This document shows, piece after piece, positions 33,936-43,836 of a DNA stretch of 64,000 bases. A program made the translations under genes and the position numbers. This DNA is from Mycobacterium parascrofulaceum ATCC BAA-614. GTDB lineage: Bacteria; Actinomycetota; Actinomycetes; Mycobacteriales; Mycobacteriaceae. The stretch spans positions 615,639 through 679,638 of the forward strand of contig NZ_GG770555.1 of assembly GCF_000164135.1 (NCBI RefSeq). Reading direction: 5' to 3'. The notes beneath the pieces were generated by a model. That model was not told where the DNA came from and ran no database searches. It saw only the letters and a list, made by a program, of their open reading frames with translations. Position 1 is the stretch's first letter; the number at the start of each line of letters is the position of its first letter.

Positions 33936-34680
33936 CGGAATACCCCACGGTCGCTTGCCGTTCGGCCGCCGGCTGCTTGACGAAATACATCGCGACGCTC
34001 TTGCCGACCAACGGATTGAGCACCGATTCCGCCAGCTGCGTCACCTTCGGCCGCTGCATCAAGTCCCACACCAGCAGTTTGTGGTAGGCGGTCACGGCAC
34101 GGTGATCGGTGTTCGACACGCCCACCGCGCATTTCAGCCACCAGAACGGGGAGTGCAATGCGTGGGCATGGTGGGTATGCGTCAGTTCCATCCCGCCGTC
34201 GAGAATTTTCGCGCGCAGCTCGCTGGCCCGGTAGATGCGGACGTGCCCGCCCTCGTTGCTGTGGTACTCGTCGGACAGCAGCCAGCACACCCGCTCCGGA
34301 AGCCACCGGGGCACGCTGACCGCCAGGGTTCCGCCGACCTTGAGCACCCTGACCAGTTCGGCGATGGCCGCGTCGTCGTGCGGTATGTGCTCGAGGATTT
34401 CCGACGCGATCACGCAGTCGAACGTGCCGTCGGCGTAAGGCAATTGGAGCGCGTCGCCGAGCACCGCCGTCGCCGACGCTCCGGCGGGCGCCTCGCCCGT
34501 GTCGGCCATCGCCCGCAGGATGGTGTCCACCGCACGCAATTCGTCCGCATCGCGGTCGAATGCCACCACGTCGGCGCCGCGGCGATACGCTTCGAATGCG
34601 TGCCGGCCGGCACCGCACCCCACGTCGATCACCTTGGTGGCCGGCCCAATCCCGAGCCGGTCGAAATCGACTGTCAGCAT
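33922..34680 (-). CDS. meT3: SAM-dependent methyltransferase, probable MMP 3-O-methyltransferase
   Basis: A 252-residue class I methyltransferase. Motif I is VIDVGCGAGRHAFEAYRRG (about residues 17-35), the acidic end of strand 2 is VVAFDRDADEL, and DCVIASEILEHIPHDDAAIAELVRVLKVGGTLAVSVPRW gives motifs II-III. The C-terminal third contains a run of His (THTHHAHALHSPFWWLK). It sits between the GT4 and the hydrolase, overlapping the first by 7 bases and the second by 14, so all three are translated together. As MeT3 it would methylate the 3-OH of each new mannose, which is inferred from the cluster. Confidence 0.68.
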   Translation of the reverse strand: MLTVDFDRLGIGPATKVIDVGCGAGRHAFEAYRRGADVVAFDRDADELRAVDTILRAMADTGEAPAGASATAVLGDALQLPYADGTFDCVIASEILEHIPHDDAAIAELVRVLKVGGTLAVSVPRWLPERVCWLLSDEYHSNEGGHVRIYRASELRAKILDGGMELTHTHHAHALHSPFWWLKCAVGVSNTDHRAVTAYHKLLVWDLMQRPKVTQLAESVLNPLVGKSVAMYFVKQPAAERQATVGYSVASV

Positions 34681-35939
34681 TGGGCTTCGCCATCGGCGGC
34701 GGCCGGGGCGGCGTTGCGCGCGATCGCCCGCTCGTAGACGCGCACGGTTTGCGCGGCCACGGCTTCCCAGCTGAACACGTTGACGGCGCGGGTTCGTCCC
34801 GCCTTGCCGAGCCTCCGCCGCTTCTCCGGGGAGTCCAGCAGGTCACCGAGCGCGCGGGTCAGCGCGTCGACGTCGGCGGGCGGCACCAGCTCGGCGCAGG
34901 CGCCGTCGGTGCCAAGGACTTCTGGAAGCGCACCCACCCGGCTCGCCACGATCGGTGTGCCGCTGGCCATGGCCTCCACCGCGGGCAGCGAAAACCCTTC
35001 GTAGAGCGAAGGAATGCAGGCCACTTCGGCCGAGGCGAACAGCGCGGCCAGCTCGGCGTCGGAAAGCCCGCTGGTGATGTGCACGATGTCGGAGATACCG
35101 AGCTCGGCGATGAGTTTGTGGGTGGGGCCGTTGGGTTCCACCTTGGCGACGAGCCGCAACTCGAGATCCCTGCTCGTGCGCAGCCGGGCAACCGCCTGCA
35201 GCAGGGTGCGCACTCCCTTCAGCGGGGTGTCGGCGCTCGCGATCGCGATCACCCGGCCGGGTTGGCGGGGAAGCGATCCCGGCTTGAACAGCTCGGTGTT
35301 CACGCCCAACGGCACCACGTGCAGCTGGTCTGGCGCCACGCCGAAGTCGTCGACGATGTCCGCCGCCGACGATGACGAGACCGTCAGCAGGTCGGGGATC
35401 TGGCGCGCCACCTGCTGCTGCATCGCCAGGAACCCATACCAACGCTGCACCAACGGCTTTCGCCACCAACGCGCGGCGGCCAGATCCAGCACCCGGTCTC
35501 GGGTGATGGGATGGTGCACGGTGGCCACCACCGGCAGTCCCGCGCCGGCGATCGTGAGCAGTCCGGTGCCCAGGCTCTGGTTGTCGTGAACCACGTCGAA
35601 GTCGGCCGTCCGCTCGGCCAGTAAGCGGGCGGCGCGCAGGGTGAACGTCCGCGGCTCGGGGAAGCCGGCGGTCCACGTGGTGAGCAGTTCCAATAGGTCG
35701 ATCGAGTCGCGGATCTCGCTGGGCCGCGGCACGCGGAACGGGTCCGGCTCGCGGTAGAGATCGAGGCTCGGCACCTTGGTCAGCCGCACCCGCGGGTCGA
35801 GGAGGTCGGGATAGGGCTGGCCCGAGAACACCTCGACGTCGTGACCGAGCTCGACCAGACCGTGGCTGAGATGGCGCACGTAGACGCCCTGTCCGCCGCA
35901 ATGGGTTTTACTACGGTAGGACAGCAGGGCAATTCGCAT
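34674..35939 (-). CDS. manT: GT4 glycosyltransferase, probable MMP mannosyltransferase
   Basis: A 421-residue GT-B enzyme of family GT4. The N-terminal domain opens with ALLSYRSKTHCGGQGVYVRHLSHGLVELGHDVEVFSG, and the C-terminal nucleotide-sugar domain has VPLGVNTELFKPG, SADTPLKGVRTLLQA, and the E-x7-E block CIPSLYEGFSLPAVEAMASG, all retaining-GT4 features. As ManT it would build the alpha-1,4-linked mannose chain from GDP-mannose. The ATG at 35939 is used; the in-frame TTG two codons upstream is less likely. First gene of the three-gene operon, behind a TATAGT promoter and a palindrome. Confidence 0.72.
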   Translation of the reverse strand: MRIALLSYRSKTHCGGQGVYVRHLSHGLVELGHDVEVFSGQPYPDLLDPRVRLTKVPSLDLYREPDPFRVPRPSEIRDSIDLLELLTTWTAGFPEPRTFTLRAARLLAERTADFDVVHDNQSLGTGLLTIAGAGLPVVATVHHPITRDRVLDLAAARWWRKPLVQRWYGFLAMQQQVARQIPDLLTVSSSSAADIVDDFGVAPDQLHVVPLGVNTELFKPGSLPRQPGRVIAIASADTPLKGVRTLLQAVARLRTSRDLELRLVAKVEPNGPTHKLIAELGISDIVHITSGLSDAELAALFASAEVACIPSLYEGFSLPAVEAMASGTPIVASRVGALPEVLGTDGACAELVPPADVDALTRALGDLLDSPEKRRRLGKAGRTRAVNVFSWEAVAAQTVRVYERAIARNAAPAAADGEAQC

Positions 35940-36026
35940 ACTCAACTCTTCTTTGCTGGTGAACGACCGCGGAACAGCGCCGAATCCATCGCGGTCAACG
36001 GACTCCCGAACTCCGTGACAGCAAAC

Positions 36027-36048
36027 TGGACATGTGTCCAGACTATAG
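36027..36048 (-). promoter_or_regulatory. Promoter -10 and palindromic operator of the MMP operon
   Basis: CTGGACA and TGTCCAG are perfect 7-base arms around a TG centre (36027-36042). Directly upstream on the minus strand is a TATAGT -10 box (36043-36048), with TTGCGC as a weak -35 about 18 bases further on. A protein bound to the palindrome would sit at the transcription start, the classic position for a TetR-type repressor. The manT ATG is 88 bases downstream. Confidence 0.55.
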
Positions 36049-36190
36049 TTCGATCACCTAATCGAGCGCAACGAGCTCGAACGTCACGGGCTGCGGCGTA
36101 ATCGCTCTGACGGAAGTCCGGCACGCAAAAGATCATGCCATCCGGCATTGAAACGGATTGAACCGTTCATCTTCCCTCCCCGTGCAACAC

Positions 36191-36208
36191 GGTATAGGAA
36201 GCTATACC
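36191..36208 (+). promoter_or_regulatory. Palindromic operator of the GMC oxidoreductase gene
   Basis: GGTATAG and CTATACC are perfect 7-base arms around GAAG, ending 23 bases before the GTG at 36232. The left arm contains TATAGG, which could be the -10 box itself, so a bound repressor would occlude the promoter. Confidence 0.55.
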
Positions 36209-36231
36209 CAGCCATCGTGTGAGGAGCATTC

Positions 36232-37785
36232 GTGGGTGCTGTTCTGGAGCCGCGTTACGACGTCATCGTGTGTGGCGCCGGGTCGTCAGGGTCGGTGGTC
36301 GCCGCACGGCTGGCGGAAAATCCCGGCGTAAAGGTGCTGCTGCTGGAAGCGGGGGGCTCGGACGACCATCCCGGCGTGACCGAGGCGAATCAATGGTCGT
36401 CCAATCTGGGCAGCGACCGCGACTGGGGTTTCGCGTCGGAGCCCGACCCGCGGCTAAACGGCCGCTCCATCCCGTTCTCGATGGGCAAAGTGCTGGGCGG
36501 CGGGTCAAGCATCAATTTGATGGTGTGGGCGCGCGGGCACCGCGGCGACTGGGACCACTTCGCGGCTGAATCAGGCGAGCCGGCCTGGGGGTATGAGCCG
36601 GTATTGAAGTTGTATCGGCAAATTGAGGACTGGCAGGGCACCGGCGAGTCGGATCATCGGGGCAGGGGAGGGCGGGTGTTCGTCGAGCCGGCATCCGACG
36701 GGCATCCGCTCGCAGCGGCGGTGTTGGACGCGGCGCGGGCTCACGACATCCCCACCTACCAGAGTCCGAACGGCCGCTTGATGGAAAATGCGCGGGGCGC
36801 CGCCATCGCCGACCTGCGCAGCCGCAAGGGCAGGCGGGAGTCCGTATTTCGCACCTACGTCGACTCGTCAGTGGCCCAGCCGAACCTGACCGTGCTGCCA
36901 CACGCGCTGGTCACGCGCGTGACCTTCGAGGGCGACCGGGCCACGGGCGTCGAAGTCCTGCATGACGGCGCGCTTCATCGGGTGACGGCCGACGTGGAGG
37001 TCGTGTTGTCACTCGGCGCGATCCACACGCCCAAAGTGCTGATGCAGTCCGGGGTGGGTGACGAGGAGGAACTGCGGCGCGCCGGAATTTCAGTCCGCCG
37101 GCATTTGCCCGGGGTCGGCCGCAACTTTCAGGATCACTTCGGGTTCGACTGCGTGTGGGAGTTTCCCGAGAAAGTGCAGGGCGGTACCCAGGTGGGGGCG
37201 GCGATGTTCTGGGACTCGGGGGCGGCCGACGTTCAGGGCCCCGATCTCTTCGCCTGCTTGGGCCCATTTCCCAAGGCAACCCCCGAGAACATCGCGAGAT
37301 ATGGCCTGCCGACCAACAGTTGGATCTTGTTCGGCTCACCGACACACCCCAAGAGCCGCGGTCGCCTGCGGTTGTCGGGCCCTCATGCGGCCGACCCGAT
37401 TCGCATCGAAGCGAACGCGCTGTCGGACCCCGAAGATCTGAAAACCGCCATCGCCTGCGTCGAAACTCTGCGCGAAATCGGCAATTCCGCCGAACTGCGG
37501 CCCTTCGTCGCCCGCGAGGTCATGCCCGGTGATCTCTCGGGCGCCGAATTGGAAACATATCTGCGCAATGCGGTCACCACTTATTGGCATGAATCGGGGA
37601 CGGCGAAGATGGGTCGCGACCCCATGTCGGTGGTCGACGGGCGCCTGAAGGTGTACGGCATCGCGAACCTGCGCGTCGCCGACGCATCGGTAATGCCGCG
37701 AATCACGAGTGGCAACACCATGGCTCCCTGTGTCGTCATCGGAGAGCGCGCCGCCCGGTTCATCAAGGCCGAGCATCGGCTCTGA
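36232..37785 (+). CDS. GMC-family FAD oxidoreductase (choline-dehydrogenase-like)
   Basis: A 517-residue glucose-methanol-choline oxidoreductase. The FAD Rossmann loop is VIVCGAGSSGSVVAARLAE near residues 11-29. The first GMC signature is in SMGKVLGGGSSINLMVWARGHRGDWD and the second in GAIHTPKVLMQSGVG. The C-terminal block TYWHESGTAKMG supplies an active-site His, and VADASVMPRITSGNTMAPCVVIGERAA closes the FAD site. It oxidises an alcohol, with substrate unknown. The GTG start has GAGGAG six bases ahead. It stands alone behind its own palindrome. Confidence 0.92.
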   Translation: MGAVLEPRYDVIVCGAGSSGSVVAARLAENPGVKVLLLEAGGSDDHPGVTEANQWSSNLGSDRDWGFASEPDPRLNGRSIPFSMGKVLGGGSSINLMVWARGHRGDWDHFAAESGEPAWGYEPVLKLYRQIEDWQGTGESDHRGRGGRVFVEPASDGHPLAAAVLDAARAHDIPTYQSPNGRLMENARGAAIADLRSRKGRRESVFRTYVDSSVAQPNLTVLPHALVTRVTFEGDRATGVEVLHDGALHRVTADVEVVLSLGAIHTPKVLMQSGVGDEEELRRAGISVRRHLPGVGRNFQDHFGFDCVWEFPEKVQGGTQVGAAMFWDSGAADVQGPDLFACLGPFPKATPENIARYGLPTNSWILFGSPTHPKSRGRLRLSGPHAADPIRIEANALSDPEDLKTAIACVETLREIGNSAELRPFVAREVMPGDLSGAELETYLRNAVTTYWHESGTAKMGRDPMSVVDGRLKVYGIANLRVADASVMPRITSGNTMAPCVVIGERAARFIKAEHRL

Positions 37786-37794
37786 GCTGTTTGT

Positions 37795-37800
37795 TACCAT
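37795..37800 (+). promoter_or_regulatory. Leaderless -10 box of the DUF1906 gene
   Basis: TACCAT ends six bases before the GTG at 37807 and no ribosome-binding site is present between them. Confidence 0.45.
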
Positions 37801-37806
37801 CGCGCC

Positions 37807-38568
37807 GTGCGATCGGTCTCACGGCGCGACGTACTCAAATTCGCCGCACCGGTTCTCCTGGGCCTGGGCGCGACGGCCGCGCCCGGCAACGAGGCGCGGG
37901 CCGCCGACATGCGACTGATCGATTTCGCCGAGCGGCGCATCGCACCGGACGAGATCAAAGGGGCCGGCTACGCCGGGGTGGTGAACTACGTGTCCGAGTC
38001 ACGTCCGGGCGCGAACTTCGAGGCGAAGCCCATCACGCGCGAGTACGCGGACGCGCTGCGCGCCGCCGGTCTTCAGATCGTCAGCAACTTCCAGTACGGC
38101 AAGCCCGGTTGGCCCGATCCCTCGGACTCCACCCGCGGCTACGACGGCGGGGTCGCCGACGCCCGGACGGCGCAGCGGCTGCACTCCGCGGCCGGGGGAC
38201 CGGGTTCGGCGCCGATCTTCTTCAGCATCGACGACGACATCGACCAGAACTTCTGGAATACCTCTGGCGTGCAATGGTTTCGGGGCATCAACTCGGTGCT
38301 GGGAGTGGGCCGGACCGGAATCTATGGCCACGCCCAGGCCTGCGGCTGGGCGATCCGCGACGGCGTCATCGGAAACTCGAGCAGCCCGGGCCACCGCTGG
38401 GCGTGGCAGACGAAGTCTTGGTCACACGGTGATCGCGAGCCTGCGGCGGTGCTCTATCAGGCCGTGGTCAACAGCCCGTCGAACCCGAGCCCGCTGCTGG
38501 GCGGGATCAACGTCGACATCGATGACGTCCTCGCGCCCGACTACGGCCAGTGGGACTTCGCGCGCTGA
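37807..38568 (+). CDS. DUF1906 glycoside-hydrolase-like protein, Tat-exported
   Basis: A 253-residue protein with a twin-arginine signal (SRRDVLKFAAPVLLGLGATAA) followed by a DUF1906 domain, a TIM-barrel fold related to glycoside hydrolase family 25-like lysozymes. Blocks: LIDFAERRIAPDEIKGAGYAGVVNYVS, PIFFSIDDDID (acidic residues at the expected strand end), GIYGHAQACGWAI, and INVDIDDVLAPDYGQWD. Function in peptidoglycan or glycan cleavage is possible but unproven for the family. GTG start, leaderless. It converges on katG across a strong hairpin. Confidence 0.85.
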   Translation: MRSVSRRDVLKFAAPVLLGLGATAAPGNEARAADMRLIDFAERRIAPDEIKGAGYAGVVNYVSESRPGANFEAKPITREYADALRAAGLQIVSNFQYGKPGWPDPSDSTRGYDGGVADARTAQRLHSAAGGPGSAPIFFSIDDDIDQNFWNTSGVQWFRGINSVLGVGRTGIYGHAQACGWAIRDGVIGNSSSPGHRWAWQTKSWSHGDREPAAVLYQAVVNSPSNPSPLLGGINVDIDDVLAPDYGQWDFAR

Positions 38569-38688
38569 CCGCCCGCGTGCCCGCGCCGCCCGGCTCACCA
38601 GACATAAACCAGTGCGACCGTTTGCGGCGTGTCGTGTACGTAGGTTATGTGGCGCGAAACGACCTGGAGCCCGCGCCGACCTGACGCA

Positions 38689-38723
38689 CGGCGCCCCGCG
38701 AGCCGATGGCCCGCGGGGCGCCG
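38689..38723. terminator. Perfect hairpin downstream of katG
   Basis: A perfect 12-bp inverted repeat, CGGCGCCCCGCG / CGCGGGGCGCCG with an 11-base loop, ends 15 bases past the katG stop on the minus strand. It lies between convergent katG and the DUF1906 gene and can serve both. Confidence 0.7.
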
Positions 38724-38738
38724 CCTGGTATCCGGCAG

Positions 38739-40991
<2,253 letters not shown>

Positions 40992-41012
40992 TTAGGGGTG
41001 ATGGGCTGCGAG

Positions 41013-41453
41013 CTAGGAACCTGCGGTCGAACAGTCGGGGCACACACCCCAATAGATGACCTCGGCCTCGTCCAGGACGAAGCCGTCGAGAACTTCGTTC
41101 TCGTCAGACGGGGTGAGGCACGGCGCGGCACCGACCGCGCAGTCGATGTCGGCAATGACGCCGCAGGACCGGCACACGACGTGGTGGTGGTTGTCGCCGA
41201 CGCGCGACTCGTAGCGGGCGACCGACCCGGAGGGCTGGATCCGGCGGACCAAACCCACCGTGCTCAGCGCGTTGAGGACGTCGTATACGGCCTGGCGGGA
41301 CACGTCGGGCAGGCCTTCGCGGACCGCCGAAAAGATGGTCTCGGTGTCGGAGTGCGGGTGGGCGTCCACCGCCTCCAGCACCGCCACCCTGGGGCGGGTC
41401 ACGCGCAGGTCGGCCATCCGCAATCGTTCCGCGTAATCGGCCGTCGACGACAC
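41013..41453 (-). CDS. furA: Fur-family regulator FurA
   Basis: A 146-residue Fur-family repressor that controls katG in mycobacteria. The winged-helix part has LRVTRPRVAVLEAV and LPDVSRQAVYDVLNALSTVGLVR. The dimerisation part has DNHHHVVCRSCG with Cys94/Cys97 and a C-terminal CPDC (138-141), the zinc cysteines. The GTG at 41453 is used, since it matches the known N-terminus pattern (SS.ADYAE.LR) and a -10 box ends seven bases upstream. An in-frame ATG 18 bases earlier would lie within the promoter. Confidence 0.95.
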   Translation of the reverse strand: MSSTADYAERLRMADLRVTRPRVAVLEAVDAHPHSDTETIFSAVREGLPDVSRQAVYDVLNALSTVGLVRRIQPSGSVARYESRVGDNHHHVVCRSCGVIADIDCAVGAAPCLTPSDENEVLDGFVLDEAEVIYWGVCPDCSTAGS

Positions 41454-41460
41454 CGCACCA

Positions 41461-41489
41461 ATATGACGCACTTATCTGGAACGAGTCAA
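41461..41489 (-). promoter_or_regulatory. furA-katG promoter (leaderless)
   Basis: On the minus strand TTGACT (-35, 41484-41489) and TCATAT (-10, 41461-41466) are 17 bases apart and the GTG at 41453 follows seven bases later. An AT-rich stretch just upstream (about 41489-41506) corresponds to the autoregulatory FurA site described for M. tuberculosis. Confidence 0.75.
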
Positions 41490-41537
41490 GACTTTACTGT
41501 GAAATAGCGCACAACTGTGGGTGTCGAATGAGCCACG

Positions 41538-42824
41538 TCACGTCGGCTTCAGGGCGCTACCTTTGCGCCAATCGGCCCAGCTGATCGTCCAGTCGCCGTT
41601 TTGCGCCAGGGTCAAGGGCGGACCGCCGCTATTGCGGACCTCGACCACATCGCCGGGGACCGAAAAGTCGTAGAACCATTTCGCGTTGTCTGCGTTGAGG
41701 TTCAGGCATCCGTGTGAGGTGTCCTGATGCCCCTGGGCCCACACCGTGGCGTCGAGCTCGTGCAGGTAGATGCCGTCGGTGCTGATCCGGGTGGCGTAGT
41801 TGATCGTTTCGCGATAACCCAGCCGGGAGTTCTTGGGCAGCCCGAACGTCGAGGAGTCCATGACGACGGGGTTGCCTTTGTCGAGCACGGTGTAGACGCC
41901 CGACGGCGTCCACAGCGAGATGCTCTTGCCGCCGACGTTTTCCGTGCCGCCCATCCCCATCGAGGTGGGCATGGTGCGAACCAGCGCTCCGTTGTCGAAG
42001 ACGCTGACTTGTTTGGTGGCGTCGTCGGCAACGGAGACGTGCGCGTCACCGATCCGGAACGACACCTTGTTGTCGTCCTGTCCGAACAGCCCGTCGCCCA
42101 AGGCGATCCCGTAGATCTTGGCCTCCGCGGTGACGGTGGTGCCCGGCGCGTAGTAGTGCTCCGGCCGCCAGTGGGCGGTTTGGTCGTCCACCCAGTACCA
42201 GGAACCCTCGACCTTGGGGTCGGTGGTCACCGCCAGGCGCCGCTCGGCTTCGGCGCGGTTCGCGATCTGCTCGTCGAAGTGGGCCACGATCACCGTCCCG
42301 ACGCCGTAGGTACCGCCATCCTTGAGTGCGGCCTCCGACGTGGTGGTGAACGAGACCTTGGTCTGGTTGGACGGTTTCAACGTCGAAAACGACGAAACCT
42401 GTTTCGATTCAACGCCGTTGGAGCCCCGGCCGGTGACCGTCAGGGTATAGGTGCGGCCGTAGCCCAGGGGGACCGTGGGCTTCCAGACGGTGTTGTCCGG
42501 CGTCATGACGCCCTGCACCGACTTGCCGGTCTCGTTGACCATCTGGACGCCGGTCAGCGTCCCGGCGTCGGCCTTGACCAGCACGTGTGCGACCGGATCG
42601 ACGTCGCGGGCGTCGGGGCCGGGCGTGATCGTGATTTGCGCCGGACCCGGTGCCTTCGAGGAGGCGCCGTGGCGACCGCAGCCACCGCCGAAGCAATCAA
42701 GCGACGCCGCGATCACGACGGCGCCCACGACTGCGACGATCGCCGACACGGCCACCAGCAATCGGCGGGATTTGGGATTGCCGAGAATCCGGCGAAGCGG
42801 CCCGTCACTGGTCTTGGACATCAT
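41538..42824 (-). CDS. L,D-transpeptidase (YkuD, with Ig-like domains)
   Basis: A 428-residue cell-wall enzyme making 3-3 cross-links in peptidoglycan and the target of carbapenems. An N-terminal membrane anchor (residues 20-42, LLVAVSAIVAVVGAVVIAA) is followed by two Ig-like domains (about 55-260) and the YkuD domain. Catalytic residues are His355 (IYLHELD) and Cys373 in SHGCLNLN. The C-terminal segment DWTISWADWRKGS matches the LdtMt2-type end (GDWN.PWDQWRAG). Length is close to LdtMt2 (408). Which M. tuberculosis paralogue it corresponds to is not settled here. Confidence 0.92.
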   Translation of the reverse strand: MMSKTSDGPLRRILGNPKSRRLLVAVSAIVAVVGAVVIAASLDCFGGGCGRHGASSKAPGPAQITITPGPDARDVDPVAHVLVKADAGTLTGVQMVNETGKSVQGVMTPDNTVWKPTVPLGYGRTYTLTVTGRGSNGVESKQVSSFSTLKPSNQTKVSFTTTSEAALKDGGTYGVGTVIVAHFDEQIANRAEAERRLAVTTDPKVEGSWYWVDDQTAHWRPEHYYAPGTTVTAEAKIYGIALGDGLFGQDDNKVSFRIGDAHVSVADDATKQVSVFDNGALVRTMPTSMGMGGTENVGGKSISLWTPSGVYTVLDKGNPVVMDSSTFGLPKNSRLGYRETINYATRISTDGIYLHELDATVWAQGHQDTSHGCLNLNADNAKWFYDFSVPGDVVEVRNSGGPPLTLAQNGDWTISWADWRKGSALKPT

Positions 42825-42947
42825 TGAGCTGTCGGATCCTTGCGTTGTGTCGGGGTTGGTCGAAGTCGCTGCCCAGCGCGACGATGTTGCACATCAGATG
42901 CCACGGACGTGGGGTTTTTAAACCGGCGGGCGCGGGATGATGGCGTC

Positions 42948-43790
42948 ATGACCGGCGACGAGCTCGACAGTCTCTACTGGGCGCCACTCAAGGATTTCAC
43001 CGCGCAGCGCACCAAGCTCACGGCCGCGGCCAAGCGCCGCGGGGACGACGCCGGCGCCAAGCGGATTTCGGCGGCCAACAAGCCGACCACGGCGGCCTGG
43101 ATCGTGAACCGGCTCGCGCTGCGCGACACCGACACCAAACACCGCCTGGCGGAACTGGGAGACCGGCTGCGCGCCGCCCATGCCGAGATGGACGGCGCCC
43201 TCATCCGGGACCTGTCGGCCGAGCAGCATCGGCTCATCGTCGAGCTCACGCGGGCGGCGCTGGAGGCGGCCGGGGTCGGCAATCCGTCCTCGGCGGTGCG
43301 CGACAACGTCACCAGCACGCTGCAGGCGGCCGTCGCCGACCCGGAGGTCAGGGAGCGGCTCGGCCGGCTGACCCGGCCCGAGCAGTGGTCGGGTTTCGGC
43401 GACTTCGGGGCCACCGCGCCGGTGACGTCCGCGCGGACCGTAAAGGTGACCGCAAAGGTGACCGGAAAGGCGAAAGGGCCGTCGACGCAGGCCCGGGCGC
43501 AGTCAAGGAAGAAAACCGCACGGGACACCGCCGGGCAACGACGGCGCGAGAAGCTGACCGCGGCCATGACGGCCGCCGAGCGGGACAAAGCGGACGCTGA
43601 CGCCGCCCTCTCGGAGCGCCGAGCGCAGCGCACCGCGGCGCGCCAGCGTCGCGACGAGGCGCTCGCGGCTCTGCGCACCGCCGAGCGCGAACTCGAACGT
43701 GTCGAGCAGGGTTACGACCGGGCCGAGCAAGCCGCTCGCGCCGCGGAGGAAGCGGTCAAGGAGGCGAAAGCGCAGCTGAGGCGCGCGTAG
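42948..43790 (+). CDS. Conserved hypothetical helical protein
   Basis: A 280-residue protein, very rich in Ala, Arg, Lys and Glu and predicted almost wholly helical. The first about 150 residues look globular (LYWAPLKDFTAQRTKLTAAAKRRGD, NKPTTAAWIVNRLAL). Residues 160-200 are basic (KVTAKVTGKAKG), and the last about 90 form a long coiled coil (AAERDKADADAALSERRAQ to the end). I know of no function. The basic linker could bind nucleic acid. Divergent from the L,D-transpeptidase across 123 bases. Start ATG 42948. Confidence 0.7.
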   Translation: MTGDELDSLYWAPLKDFTAQRTKLTAAAKRRGDDAGAKRISAANKPTTAAWIVNRLALRDTDTKHRLAELGDRLRAAHAEMDGALIRDLSAEQHRLIVELTRAALEAAGVGNPSSAVRDNVTSTLQAAVADPEVRERLGRLTRPEQWSGFGDFGATAPVTSARTVKVTAKVTGKAKGPSTQARAQSRKKTARDTAGQRRREKLTAAMTAAERDKADADAALSERRAQRTAARQRRDEALAALRTAERELERVEQGYDRAEQAARAAEEAVKEAKAQLRRA

Positions 43791-43801
43791 GCCGGGACGG
43801 T

Positions 43802-43826
43802 GTTTCCCCGGGGCCAACCCGGGTAT
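43802..43826 (+). promoter_or_regulatory. SigF promoter of the FAD/Rieske gene
   Basis: GTTT (43802-43805), exactly 15 bases, then GGGTAT (43821-43826) is a textbook mycobacterial SigF promoter. The GTG start at 43837 is 10 bases after the -10, so the transcript would have almost no leader. Confidence 0.7.
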
Positions 43827-43836
43827 CAGGCCACGC

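Larger units (their letters stand above)
35940..36231. other. 292-base divergent promoter region
   Basis: No gene is supported. It holds the promoter and operator of the leftward methylmannose operon (36027-36048) and a second, different palindrome (36191-36208) near the rightward GMC oxidoreductase gene. It is less GC-rich than its surroundings. Confidence 0.5.

Noticed and set aside
35942..36148. 68-codon minus-strand frame overlapping the manT start
   Set aside because: It spans the promoter and palindrome, has no ribosome-binding site and no family similarity.
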